DNA of 17,864 bases, taken from Ignavibacteriales bacterium. GTDB taxonomy: Bacteria > Bacteroidota > Ignavibacteria > Ignavibacteriales > Melioribacteraceae. Location: the NCBI GenBank assembly GCA_020059785.1, contig JAGVBL010000283.1, positions 1-17,864 on the forward strand. The letters are read 5' to 3'. The position numbers were made by a program, and so were the translations under genes. Of the stretch, positions 7,090-14,060 are shown piece after piece. Position 1 is the stretch's first letter. Each line of letters begins with the position of its first letter. The notes beneath the pieces were generated by a model that was given only the letters and a program-made list of their open reading frames with translations, ran no database searches and was not told where the DNA came from.

Positions 7090-8436
7090 ATGGATAGAAT
7101 CGCATCATTCAAAGCTTATGACATAAGGGGGGAAGTGCCGTCGGACTTAAATCCGGAACTGGCTTACAAAGTTGGAAAAATTCTTGTTAATTATTTGAAT
7201 TGTAAATCCGTAGTAATTGGAAGAGATGTAAGAGAATCATCACCGGAACTTGCCTCAGCACTATCAGACGGGATAACAGATGCCGGCAGTGATGTGTTCG
7301 ATTTAGGTTTATGCGGTACAGAAATGATTTACTTTGGTACTCCCTTTCTTAATGCCGATGCCGGTGTGATGATAACTGCAAGCCATAATCCACCCGAATA
7401 TAATGGACTGAAATTTGTTAAAAAGGGTTCTGTTCCATTAGGATACGACTCCGGCTTACATGAAATAGAAAACATGATTTTGAAAAATGAAATCCCCGCT
7501 AATGCACCGGTTAAAGGGAAAGTGATTTCAAAAGATATTATGAAAGAATTTATTGAAAGTCTTAAAAAGTTTTATGATGCAAAAAAAATTAATCCTTACA
7601 AAGTAGTTGTTAATGCCGGTAACGGATGCGTTGGACCGGCTCTCGATCAACTTGAAAAGAATCTGCCAATAAAAATGGTAAAGGTTTTTCACGACCCCGA
7701 TTCAAAATTTCCGAATGGTGTTCCTAATCCTCTTCTTCCGGAGAACAGGCAGCCGACAATTGATGCAATAAAGAAACATAACGCAGATCTTGGAGTTGCA
7801 TGGGACGGCGATTACGATAGATGCTTCTTCTTTGATGAGACTGGAAATTTTATAGAGGGTTATTACATAGTTGGATTACTGGCAAAATCTATTTTGAAGC
7901 ATAATCCGGGTGAAAAAATTGTTCACGATCCCCGGCTTACGTGGAATACTATCGAGGTTGTTGAAAAATCCGGCGGAAAAACTGTAGTATCAAAAAGCGG
8001 ACATGCATACATTAAGCAGAAGATGAGAGAGGTTAATTCTATTTACGGCGGCGAAATGTCGGCTCACCATTATTTCCGCGATAATTATTATTCAGATAGC
8101 GGACTAATTCCATTTTTGCTCATTCTCCAACTTATGTCCGAAGAGAATTCAAAGTTATCCGATTTAGTTGGCGAGATGGTAAAGACGTATCCATGTTCCG
8201 GTGAAATTAATTCAACAGTAAGTAATGGAGCGGAAAAAATAAAAGTGATTAAAGAGAAGTACAAGGATGGAGTTATTGACGAACTTGACGGTTTAAGCGT
8301 AGAATACCCCGACTGGCGTTTTAACATACGTATTAGCAATACGGAACCACTTATCAGATTGAACGTTGAATCCAGACAAAATGAAAAATTGATGCATGAA
8401 AAAACAGAAGAGTTATTGAAATTGATTAGGAATTGA
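7090..8436 (+). CDS. manB: Phosphomannomutase / phosphoglucomutase
   Basis: 448-aa alpha-D-phosphohexomutase that interconverts mannose-6-P and mannose-1-P, often glucose phosphates too, feeding GDP-mannose and surface polysaccharide synthesis in the cytoplasm. Four-domain layout is visible: the phosphoserine loop MITASHNPPEYNG with Ser98, the Mg-binding loop DGDYDR (Asp239, 241, 243), the sugar-specificity loop GGEMSAHHYF (320-329) and the C-terminal phosphate-binding SNTEPLIRLN (416-425). The second half reads very much like enterobacterial ManB/CpsG (IYGGEMSAHHYFRD, DPRLTWNT, FIEGYYIVGLLA), which is why I choose this symbol over algC or glmM. Length is normal. ATG 7090 has GGAG (7081-7084) five bases upstream. 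It is divergent from the zinc-ribbon gene and followed after 88 bp by a small unknown protein. No nucleotide-sugar genes adjoin it. Confidence 0.93.
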   Translation: MDRIASFKAYDIRGEVPSDLNPELAYKVGKILVNYLNCKSVVIGRDVRESSPELASALSDGITDAGSDVFDLGLCGTEMIYFGTPFLNADAGVMITASHNPPEYNGLKFVKKGSVPLGYDSGLHEIENMILKNEIPANAPVKGKVISKDIMKEFIESLKKFYDAKKINPYKVVVNAGNGCVGPALDQLEKNLPIKMVKVFHDPDSKFPNGVPNPLLPENRQPTIDAIKKHNADLGVAWDGDYDRCFFFDETGNFIEGYYIVGLLAKSILKHNPGEKIVHDPRLTWNTIEVVEKSGGKTVVSKSGHAYIKQKMREVNSIYGGEMSAHHYFRDNYYSDSGLIPFLLILQLMSEENSKLSDLVGEMVKTYPCSGEINSTVSNGAEKIKVIKEKYKDGVIDELDGLSVEYPDWRFNIRISNTEPLIRLNVESRQNEKLMHEKTEELLKLIRN

Positions 8437-8467
8437 GCGAATTTCTAATTGAATTTTATGAAAACCG

Positions 8468-8485
8468 GACGATTAATCGATCGTC
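8468..8485 (+). other. Small hairpin between manB and the 71-aa gene
   Basis: GACGAT-TAATCG-ATCGTC forms a 6-bp stem, with CGAT/ATCG overlaps allowing alternative pairing. There is no T-run after it, so it is unlikely to terminate fully. It may be a processing site or chance. Confidence 0.3.
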
Positions 8486-8524
8486 TAACAATGCGTAAAT
8501 AAATTTTAATTAAGGAGATAAATT

Positions 8525-8740
8525 ATGGCAGAACAGGAAAAAGCAATAGATGTAGAAAAATTACTAAAGAACAAATTAAAATCTGTTAGCATCGGATCAC
8601 TTGAGTCTTCAATTGCAAAAGTAATTAGCGAACTTGTTGGTGAAGATTATAAGTGCACAATTGGAGAAGTAAAATATACTTTATTCAGCGGCGCAGATTT
8701 TCACGTTAAAGTAGAACTTTCCTACAACCCGGAAAAATAA
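8525..8740 (+). CDS. Small conserved-looking protein of unknown function (71 aa)
   Basis: I do not recognise the family. The protein is 71 aa, acidic/lysine-rich, without signal peptide or membrane segment. An N-terminal part (1-27, EKAIDVEKLLKNKLKSVSIG) looks helical. It is followed by SLESSIAKVISELVGEDYKC and an alternating hydrophobic C-terminal stretch (EVKYTLFSGADFHVKVELSY) that suggests a small beta sheet. Coding is supported by an AAGGAGAT Shine-Dalgarno at 8512-8519 before ATG 8525 and by its position between manB and a stem-loop that marks the convergent gene end. It may be co-transcribed with manB across the 88-bp gap. No catalytic motif is visible. Confidence 0.7.
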   Translation: MAEQEKAIDVEKLLKNKLKSVSIGSLESSIAKVISELVGEDYKCTIGEVKYTLFSGADFHVKVELSYNPEK

Positions 8741-8750
8741 TTCTATTGGG

Positions 8751-8779
8751 AATAGGGATCGCTAAGCGCGGTCCCTATT
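8751..8779. terminator. 12-bp stem-loop between convergent genes
   Basis: AATAGGGATCGC (8751-8762) pairs with GCGGTCCCTATT (8768-8779) with one T-G wobble in the plus-strand RNA; the loop is TAAGC. It follows the 71-aa gene by 10 bp and covers the TAG stop (8777-8775) of the convergent aminotransferase gene. T-runs are weak on both sides. The sequence is unrelated to the CCTTGAAGGT stem-loops at the other two convergent gene ends. Confidence 0.6.
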
Positions 8780-9935
8780 TCTGAAGAATCTTTTTCAACT
8801 CTTCAACTACTAAATCAATTTCTTCCAGTGTATTATAAAAATGAGGTGAGAACCTTACCATTCCCTCTCTTACAGCACAATATATTTTTTTCTTTTCAAG
8901 CTCTTCAAAAACTTCCTTTGCTCTTTCGTTCTTAAAAGAAACTATTCCTGCTCTATTCTTTTCATTAACTTTTTTTAATAAAGGTTCAATTCCAATTTCC
9001 ATAAGCTTATTAATAAAATAACTTGTGTTCTCTTTAATTCTAAGCTCACAATCTGCCAAACTTCCATCGGATGAGTTCTCAAGATTCAATTCTGTAAAAA
9101 TATCAAGCGACGCATCGAACATTGCCACTCCCAATGCGTTTATCGTTCCATTCTGAAATCGTTCCGCAGATGTTTTAAGTGTCAGATCGTATTGAAGAAG
9201 ATTCCATGCATTTTCTACTGATGCCCAGCCAACATTTTTTTGCACTATTTTATTCTGAAGTTCTTCCGTAATGTAGAGGTAGGATAAACCCTGTGCCGCC
9301 ATCAACCACTTTTGAGTTCCGCCGCAGAGAAAATCAATGTTCGATTTGACAACATCAATCTGTACAACACCGGTTGCCTGAATTGCATCAACACAAAAAA
9401 TCATTTTGTTCTTCTTACAAAGCTCTCCTATTGCATCAAGATTTGCCCGGTAACCCGAAAGAAACTGAACGGCGCTTATAGAGACTAATCGTGTTCCGGG
9501 CGTAATTGCTTTTTCAATCTCTTCAAAATCAACAATACCGTTTTCCGATTTAACAATATCTATTTCAACTCCATACTCTCTTAAATTAAGAAAGGGATAA
9601 ACATTTGAAGGGAATTCGATATCATTTATTATAACTCTGTCCCCCTTTTCCCATTTCAAACCCTGAGCTAAAATATTTAGTCCGTTCGATACATTATCAA
9701 TCCATGCAATTCTATCGGGGTTAGCACCTATTAACTTTCCTAATTTACTTTTTGCAGAAGAGCTCCAGTTCAAAAAGGACTTATAATTTTCAATGGCTTC
9801 CCCGCTTCTTTGATTAGAATATTCATTAATCCGCTTCAAAACCAGATTAGACCAGGGACCAATAGCAGCATGGTTAAAATAGATTTGACCGGTTTTAATA
9901 TGGGGGAAAAGATTTCTTACTTCGTCAATATTCAT
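8775..9935 (-). CDS. Class V aminotransferase-fold PLP enzyme
   Basis: 386-aa cytoplasmic PLP-dependent enzyme of fold type I, class V (cysteine desulfurase / isopenicillin-N-epimerase-like group). Visible: N-terminal IYFNHAAIGPWSN; TPGTRLVSISAVQFLSGYRA, the usual substrate/PLP core strand; CVDAIQATGVVQIDV with Asp183 and Gln186 contacting the pyridine ring; and GGTQKWLMAAQG with the Schiff-base Lys209. The C-terminal small domain ends with KKIYCAVREGMVRFSPHFYNT, where the Arg should bind the substrate carboxylate. I see no active-site Cys loop as in IscS or SufS, so a desulfurase role is not supported. Selenocysteine lyase, kynureninase-like and epimerase subfamilies remain possible. Start ATG 9935 has only a weak Shine-Dalgarno (AGATC). 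It converges on the manB-linked small gene; no pathway partner is adjacent. Confidence 0.88.
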   Translation of the reverse strand: MNIDEVRNLFPHIKTGQIYFNHAAIGPWSNLVLKRINEYSNQRSGEAIENYKSFLNWSSSAKSKLGKLIGANPDRIAWIDNVSNGLNILAQGLKWEKGDRVIINDIEFPSNVYPFLNLREYGVEIDIVKSENGIVDFEEIEKAITPGTRLVSISAVQFLSGYRANLDAIGELCKKNKMIFCVDAIQATGVVQIDVVKSNIDFLCGGTQKWLMAAQGLSYLYITEELQNKIVQKNVGWASVENAWNLLQYDLTLKTSAERFQNGTINALGVAMFDASLDIFTELNLENSSDGSLADCELRIKENTSYFINKLMEIGIEPLLKKVNEKNRAGIVSFKNERAKEVFEELEKKKIYCAVREGMVRFSPHFYNTLEEIDLVVEELKKILQK

Positions 9936-10005
9936 TTTGATCTTCTATCACTAAATTTTTTTCGATTTACTTCGATAATATAGTGAGAAACTAATAAACC
10001 GTAAT

Positions 10006-10164
10006 ATGAATAAGATATTTGAAATAGCATCTGCGTTTTATGGAGTATTGATACCGAAAAAAGCTCAGAAATCTTTTATTAACCTGGTTGTAGATTACCT
10101 TAATGAAAGATATTCAATTGAAACCGCCATCGGTATGGCATTAAGGAAACTCCACTTAAATTAG
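10006..10164 (+). CDS. Small hypothetical protein (52 aa), possible
   Basis: The ATG frame encodes 52 residues (starts MNKIFEIASAFYGVLIPKK, ends MALRKLHLN). The composition looks protein-like: amphipathic helices, the segment FINLVVDYLNERYSIETAIG, basic ends. No clear Shine-Dalgarno lies before the ATG (AACCGTAAT), and I do not recognise the sequence. The stop immediately precedes the structured element at 10166, so it could be a leader peptide, a degraded gene end or a real small protein. It is divergent from the aminotransferase gene. Confidence 0.45.
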   Translation: MNKIFEIASAFYGVLIPKKAQKSFINLVVDYLNERYSIETAIGMALRKLHLN

Positions 10165-10165
10165 A

Positions 10166-10269
10166 ACTTTGCTTGCAAGCAATAGAGCCGGGGCTGGATT
10201 AACCCCCTCCAGTTCCGGCATCCCCGAGTGCTTATGTGAGCAAGTTCTCTATTTTAAATAAAGCAAAGT
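10166..10269. ncRNA. Compact multi-stem element: candidate structured RNA or palindromic repeat
   Basis: Nested complementarity is visible over 104 nt. The outer stem is ACTTTGCTT (10166-10174) with AAGCAAAGT (10261-10269). The second is AATAGAG (10181-10187) with CTCTATT (10247-10253). Inside are CGGGG (10189-10193) with CCCCG (10222-10226), CTGGA (10194-10198) with TCCAG (10208-10212), and TGCTT (10229-10233) with GAGCA (10238-10242, one wobble). GCCGG/CCGGC (10187-10191/10215-10219) offers an alternative pairing. GCTTGCAAGC at 10171-10180 is itself a 10-bp palindrome. The core is GC-rich in an AT-rich neighbourhood. It matches no riboswitch or ribozyme consensus I know. Direction is unknown; no target-site duplication or transposase is seen. 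Confidence 0.55.
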
Positions 10270-10390
10270 CTCTTCCATTAAGAACACTTCAAAGAATATA
10301 TATTCTACCTTAAAAATTTCATTTTGTTTTAAATAAAAATAAATTATCTTGTGCCATAACAAGAATGGTCAAAATTAAACGGGGGATAAG
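10270..10390. other. Upstream region of the plug-domain gene pair
   Basis: 120 bp, AT-rich, containing a small CTTGT/ACAAG hairpin (about 10350-10365) and a GGGGGAT Shine-Dalgarno (10381-10387) just before ATG 10391. A promoter is expected here but no clear consensus stands out. Confidence 0.4.
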
Positions 10391-11173
10391 ATGAGAAGCA
10401 AAAATTATTCATCTAAAACCGGTTTAAGTATTTTTCTCTTTATCCTTTTATTTTCAACCACATCTTCAGCTCAAGTTATTTGGGGTAAGGTTGTAGATGC
10501 CGCCACCGGAAAACCAATTGGTGACACCTTCATTTATTTTATGCCAACAGCTAAAACAATTTCATCATTTAGAATAAGTGATAGTCTGGGATTTTTTGTT
10601 TACCGTAATCCAAAAGTAAAAGAGTTCTACCTAAAAGCAAACAGATTAGGTTATCAGGATATAATTGTTGGTAAACTAAGAATTCCACAGAATGATACTC
10701 TAAACATTATATTAGAAATGCAACCTGTCCCTATTTTATTGAAAGAAATTGAGGTTACAGGGAAAAAACCATTAGAAGATTATGATATGGAGTTAGTAAA
10801 TGTTGGTTTCTATAGGAGGAAGAACTTTGGTGACGGCAAATTTTTTACTTCTAATGATTTTAAGAATAGAGCGATTGGGCATGTATCCGAATTATTTTAT
10901 GGAATACCTGGAATAATAGTAACTGGTAGAGAAGTAATATCAACCCGCAGAGGCGGACTATCTCAATCCTCAGGAAGAATGCAGATTTATATTGATGGAT
11001 TTCTTGTAGAGCAAGAAATGGGAAGTTCATTAGGTGCTCTCGATATGATATCACCGAATAATATAAAGGCTATAGAAGTTTACAAGAGTGGAAAAGATGC
11101 ACCTTATCAATATAGCAGAGGAAGACCAAATGGTGTAATTCTTATCTGGACAGGTGCATTTGATTATTTATAA
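10391..11173 (+). CDS. Secreted protein: carboxypeptidase-regulatory-like domain plus TonB-plug-like domain, no barrel
   Basis: 260-aa exported protein. The signal peptide spans residues 1-27 (LSIFLFILLFSTTSSA, mature from Gln28). Residues 29-112 form a CarboxypepD-regulatory-like beta sandwich: VIWGKVVDAATGKPIGDTFIY, SDSLGFF, LGYQD, LNIILEMQP. A linker EIEVTGK leads to a plug-like part (about 138-256) with GFYRRKNFGDGKFFT, SELFYGIPGIIV, MQIYIDGFLV, NIKAIEVYKSGKDAPYQYS and GVILIWTG. A normal TonB receptor would carry a barrel of several hundred residues after this point; here the protein stops. It is not a simple truncation, because the downstream paralogue ends at the same WTG motif. Likely envelope-located; role unknown (partner or lid for a channel, or a binding protein). 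First gene of a two-gene operon. Confidence 0.82.
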   Translation: MRSKNYSSKTGLSIFLFILLFSTTSSAQVIWGKVVDAATGKPIGDTFIYFMPTAKTISSFRISDSLGFFVYRNPKVKEFYLKANRLGYQDIIVGKLRIPQNDTLNIILEMQPVPILLKEIEVTGKKPLEDYDMELVNVGFYRRKNFGDGKFFTSNDFKNRAIGHVSELFYGIPGIIVTGREVISTRRGGLSQSSGRMQIYIDGFLVEQEMGSSLGALDMISPNNIKAIEVYKSGKDAPYQYSRGRPNGVILIWTGAFDYL

Positions 11174-11184
11174 GAAGGTGGGAA

Positions 11185-11997
11185 ATGAAAACTATAATAC
11201 GAATTTTATGGGGTAGCCTATTTTTAATTCTGAGTTTTACTGAATCATATTCTCAAACAATTATTGGTAACATATACGATCTTACAACAAAAAAACCTGT
11301 AGCGGATGTTATTGTTTTACTTAAGCCGACACAGGATAAAATAAGCGCAATTAAAACAAGCGATGAAGAGGGGAATTTTCTATTTAGAAAAGTGAAACTG
11401 GGTGGATTCATCATTCAGACTCAGCATGTCTCCTACCAGGACAAAATAGTTAACAGCTTATCATTTCCATCCACTGATACACTTGTAATAGACATAGGTC
11501 TTTTACCCGCTGCTTATATACTTGGAGAAATTACTGTAGAAGGTGAAAAGAAAGATATGGAATTAGATGCTGCCGGATTTTACACCAGGAAAAACAGCAG
11601 AGATGGTAGGTTCTATACAAAAGAAGAAATTAAAGAGAAAACTAACACAACTATGAGAAGCTTATTAACAGGTTTACTTGGTATTACTTTTAAGAGAGAA
11701 GATAATGTTTATTATTTTAATCGTTATGTAAATTCAGGAATGCCGATACGATTTTATGTTGATGGCGTATGGATCAATCAGGATAAATTTGAATCTGTAG
11801 CAAGATACAGCGGAATGTTCGGTAAGAGTAAATCGAAAAATCCAATGGGATTAGACGCTCCTCCAAACCCGATTGAGTACCTTAACCCGCTTGAGATCAA
11901 AGCAATTGAAATTTATTCGAGCATGATGCAAGCACCTTATGAATTCGGAGGGGGTAAAACTCCGGGCGGAGCTGTAGTTATTTGGACCGGGAGATGA
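11185..11997 (+). CDS. Paralogous secreted regulatory-like plus plug-like protein, no barrel
   Basis: 270-aa paralogue of the preceding gene, 11 bp after its stop, with AAGGTGGG Shine-Dalgarno-like sequence in the gap. Signal peptide about residues 1-24 (SLFLILSFTESYSQ). Regulatory-like domain 25-108 (TIIGNIYDLTTKKPVADVIV, SDEEGNFLFRKV, VSYQD). EITVEG linker, then a plug-like domain with GFYTRKNSRDGRFYTKEEI, the IRFYVDGVWI strand, EIKAIEIYSSMMQAPYEFG and GGAVVIWTGR at the very C-terminus. The spacing between shared motifs differs from the sister (an insert around 205-230, SGMFGKSKSKNPMGLDAPP), so the duplication is old. The pair probably forms one transcriptional unit ending at the 12005-12031 stem-loop. 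Function is not known to me. Confidence 0.82.
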   Translation: MKTIIRILWGSLFLILSFTESYSQTIIGNIYDLTTKKPVADVIVLLKPTQDKISAIKTSDEEGNFLFRKVKLGGFIIQTQHVSYQDKIVNSLSFPSTDTLVIDIGLLPAAYILGEITVEGEKKDMELDAAGFYTRKNSRDGRFYTKEEIKEKTNTTMRSLLTGLLGITFKREDNVYYFNRYVNSGMPIRFYVDGVWINQDKFESVARYSGMFGKSKSKNPMGLDAPPNPIEYLNPLEIKAIEIYSSMMQAPYEFGGGKTPGGAVVIWTGR

Positions 11998-12004
11998 AAT
12001 ATCA

Positions 12005-12031
12005 ACCTTGAAGGTTAATAACCTTCAAGGT
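12005..12031. terminator. 12-bp stem-loop between convergent genes (CCTTGAAGGT family, copy 2)
   Basis: ACCTTGAAGGTT (12005-12016), loop AAT, AACCTTCAAGGT (12020-12031), perfect pairing. It lies 7 bp after the stop of the second plug-domain gene and 11 bp after the end of the convergent pepF. Same core as the stem-loop at 4282-4312. Confidence 0.65.
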
Positions 12032-12042
12032 CTACACAGTAA

Positions 12043-13920
12043 TTATTTTTTAGAATTCAGCAACTCCTCTATCTGATCCATCACGCTATTCATCTTAGCA
12101 ATGGTAAGATCGAATGCTTCAGGACTTAACGGATCGAGTCCGGCTTTTTTAATCAGCTCTATCGGGTAATCAGAAGAACCGCCATTTAATATATTGTAAA
12201 ATTTATCAACAGCCGGTTGACCTTCTTTTACAATTTTTTCTGCAAGCGCTATAGCATAAATAAGTGATGTGGAGTATTGATAAACGTAATAAGTATAACC
12301 AACGAAATGATGAATGTATGCCCACTCGTAAGCGATATAATCCGGCACAACACATACATTCTGATCGTGTCCGTAATACTTTTTCACAATATCGTAATAT
12401 ATTTTACTCATCTCTTCGCCGGTAAGCGGTTCACCATTTTCAACTTTTTTGTGAATCTCCCATTCAAATTCTGCAAAGGAAACCTGTCGGTAAATTGTGG
12501 AGCGTAATAAGTCTAAATATGTTCCGAGGAGATAGAGTTTTTCATCTTTAGATCTTGCATTCTTAACCATATAGTCATTCAGAAGAGTTTCATTTATTGT
12601 AGAAGCAATTTCTGCCACAAATGTAGCATACTGGGCATTCACAAACGGCTGGTTCTTGTTAGAATAATAGCTATGCATTGTATGTCCGAGCTCGTGTGCA
12701 AGCGTAGAGACAGATTCAAAGTCGTCTGTCCAGTTCATCAAGATGTAAGGGTGAAAATCGTAAGCTGCACCGGATGAATATGCACCGCTCCGTTTACCAT
12801 TGGTGGGAATGTAATCAATCCATCTATCAGCAAAGGATTTCTTTACCGTGTTAACGTATTCATCGCCCAATGGTTTGAATGCATCGAGAATAACATTCTG
12901 ACCCTCTTCAATTGTGAATTTAAAGTCGACATCCTTAACCATCGGTGCATAGAGATCGTAATAGTGAAGCTGATCAACACCAAGCATTCGTGCTTTTAAT
13001 TTTAGAAACCGATGAAGTGTGGGTAAGTTTTTGTTTATCTCGGTAATCAGATTCTCATAAACACTGACAGGAATTTTATTAGCATCAAGAGATTGTTCAA
13101 GTACAGATTTATACTTTCTGTTCTTAGCATAGAAATAATCGGCTCTTACTTTACCGGCAAGGTTTGCACCGAATGTATTCTGAAATTTCTTGTAGCCTTC
13201 ATTAAACATGGTCTCCATAACCTTTTCCCGGTCACTCCTATTACCTACAGCACGGTACTTATAATATGCAGCAGATGATAATCCAACTTCCTCGCCAGTA
13301 GAAAGCTTAACCTTCGGATTCGGTTTTTCTGCATTATCAAATATCGAATGGACTTCATTCATTGTGGAAGTAATTAAACCGGCACTTGCCAGAATTTCCT
13401 CTTCCTTTTCACTTAATGTATGCTCTTTCAATCGCAAGATATCATAAACATAAAATTTGAATTCCTCTAATTCCTTTTTCTGTTTGAAGAAAGTCTCGAT
13501 CTTTGCCGGATCAATTTTTAATATTTCCGGACTTATGAAAGAAGCAGCTTCGTTTAATTGCGTTCCAAGTGTTGTTGCTTGCTGATTTAATGATTGATTG
13601 GCGCTTATCCGTATATCCTCGTCGGCAAGTCTGAATGCATAATCCGATAATTTGTAGTAGAGCTTATAAGTATCGAAATAAATCCGCAATGCCTTATAAA
13701 AACTTTCTGCACTTTCTCCCACTTTCCCTTTGAATGATTTCAGATCTTCTATTTTACTTTCAATTTCAGTTTTATCCTTGTTCCATTCATCAAGATTTTC
13801 ATAAAGGATCGAATTATTCCACTTATATTTTTCAGGAACGTCTTTACGTTCCAAATTTTGTGCAAATGAAGTTGACATAACAAACACCATTATTAGTATG
13901 AATAATTTTGTAAAATACAT
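12043..13920 (-). CDS. pepF: Oligoendopeptidase F-type zinc metallopeptidase (M3B), exported
   Basis: 625-aa M3-family zinc endopeptidase that cuts short peptides internally. The zinc site is clear: HELGH with His409, Glu410 and His413, and the third ligand Glu437 in FVAEIASTINE. The PepF N-terminal helical domain (about 25-200) and the central segment (SSAAYYKYRAVGNRSDREKV) are recognisable. Unlike most PepF enzymes, which are cytoplasmic, this one begins with a hydrophobic export signal (residues 1-20, LFILIMVFVMSTSFA, mature from Gln21), so it probably acts in the periplasm on the same peptides as the S46 enzymes. ATG 13920 is preceded by AAGGGG, which lies in a possible hairpin (13921-13953). 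The neighbouring upstream OPT transporter gene ends in a strong terminator, so pepF probably has its own promoter. Confidence 0.93.
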   Translation of the reverse strand: MYFTKLFILIMVFVMSTSFAQNLERKDVPEKYKWNNSILYENLDEWNKDKTEIESKIEDLKSFKGKVGESAESFYKALRIYFDTYKLYYKLSDYAFRLADEDIRISANQSLNQQATTLGTQLNEAASFISPEILKIDPAKIETFFKQKKELEEFKFYVYDILRLKEHTLSEKEEEILASAGLITSTMNEVHSIFDNAEKPNPKVKLSTGEEVGLSSAAYYKYRAVGNRSDREKVMETMFNEGYKKFQNTFGANLAGKVRADYFYAKNRKYKSVLEQSLDANKIPVSVYENLITEINKNLPTLHRFLKLKARMLGVDQLHYYDLYAPMVKDVDFKFTIEEGQNVILDAFKPLGDEYVNTVKKSFADRWIDYIPTNGKRSGAYSSGAAYDFHPYILMNWTDDFESVSTLAHELGHTMHSYYSNKNQPFVNAQYATFVAEIASTINETLLNDYMVKNARSKDEKLYLLGTYLDLLRSTIYRQVSFAEFEWEIHKKVENGEPLTGEEMSKIYYDIVKKYYGHDQNVCVVPDYIAYEWAYIHHFVGYTYYVYQYSTSLIYAIALAEKIVKEGQPAVDKFYNILNGGSSDYPIELIKKAGLDPLSPEAFDLTIAKMNSVMDQIEELLNSKK

Positions 13921-13953
13921 TTTTACCCCTTTTTAAAAAACGAACGGGTAAAA
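13921..13953 (-). promoter_or_regulatory. Inverted repeat covering the pepF ribosome-binding site
   Basis: Reading the minus strand, TTTTACCC (13953-13946), 17-nt loop, GGGTAAAA (13928-13921), then ATG. The right arm contains most of the GGGG Shine-Dalgarno. Pairing would bury the site. The stem has only three GC pairs, so it may be weak or fortuitous. Confidence 0.35.
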
Positions 13954-14005
13954 TTATAGATAAAATAGAATTGGATTCTACATTAACTTGATTGAAATTC
14001 ATCCT

Positions 14006-14035
14006 AAAAAAATACCCCCGTGGAAGACGGGGGTA
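14006..14035 (-). terminator. Intrinsic terminator of the OPT transporter gene
   Basis: On the minus strand TACCCCCGT (14035-14027), loop CTTCC, ACGGGGGTA (14021-14013), then seven T (14012-14006). A 9-bp GC-rich stem followed directly by a T-run, 25 bp after the transporter stop, is a textbook Rho-independent terminator and separates this unit from pepF. Confidence 0.9.
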
Positions 14036-14060
14036 AATTATCCTAAAATAATATGCAATT

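Noticed and set aside
8775..9935. Cysteine desulfurase (IscS/SufS)
   Set aside because: The PLP Lys is present but the active-site Cys loop is not recognisable and no Fe-S assembly genes are adjacent.
10187..10253. tRNA (Leu-like GCCGG-AACTGG on the minus strand)
   Set aside because: There is no proper anticodon arm or TTCRA-type T-loop, the T-like loop has nine bases, and acceptor pairing fails.
10391..11173. Truncated TonB-dependent receptor pseudogene
   Set aside because: The tandem paralogue ends at the same WTG motif, and no barrel sequence follows in any frame before the next gene's start 11 bp later.
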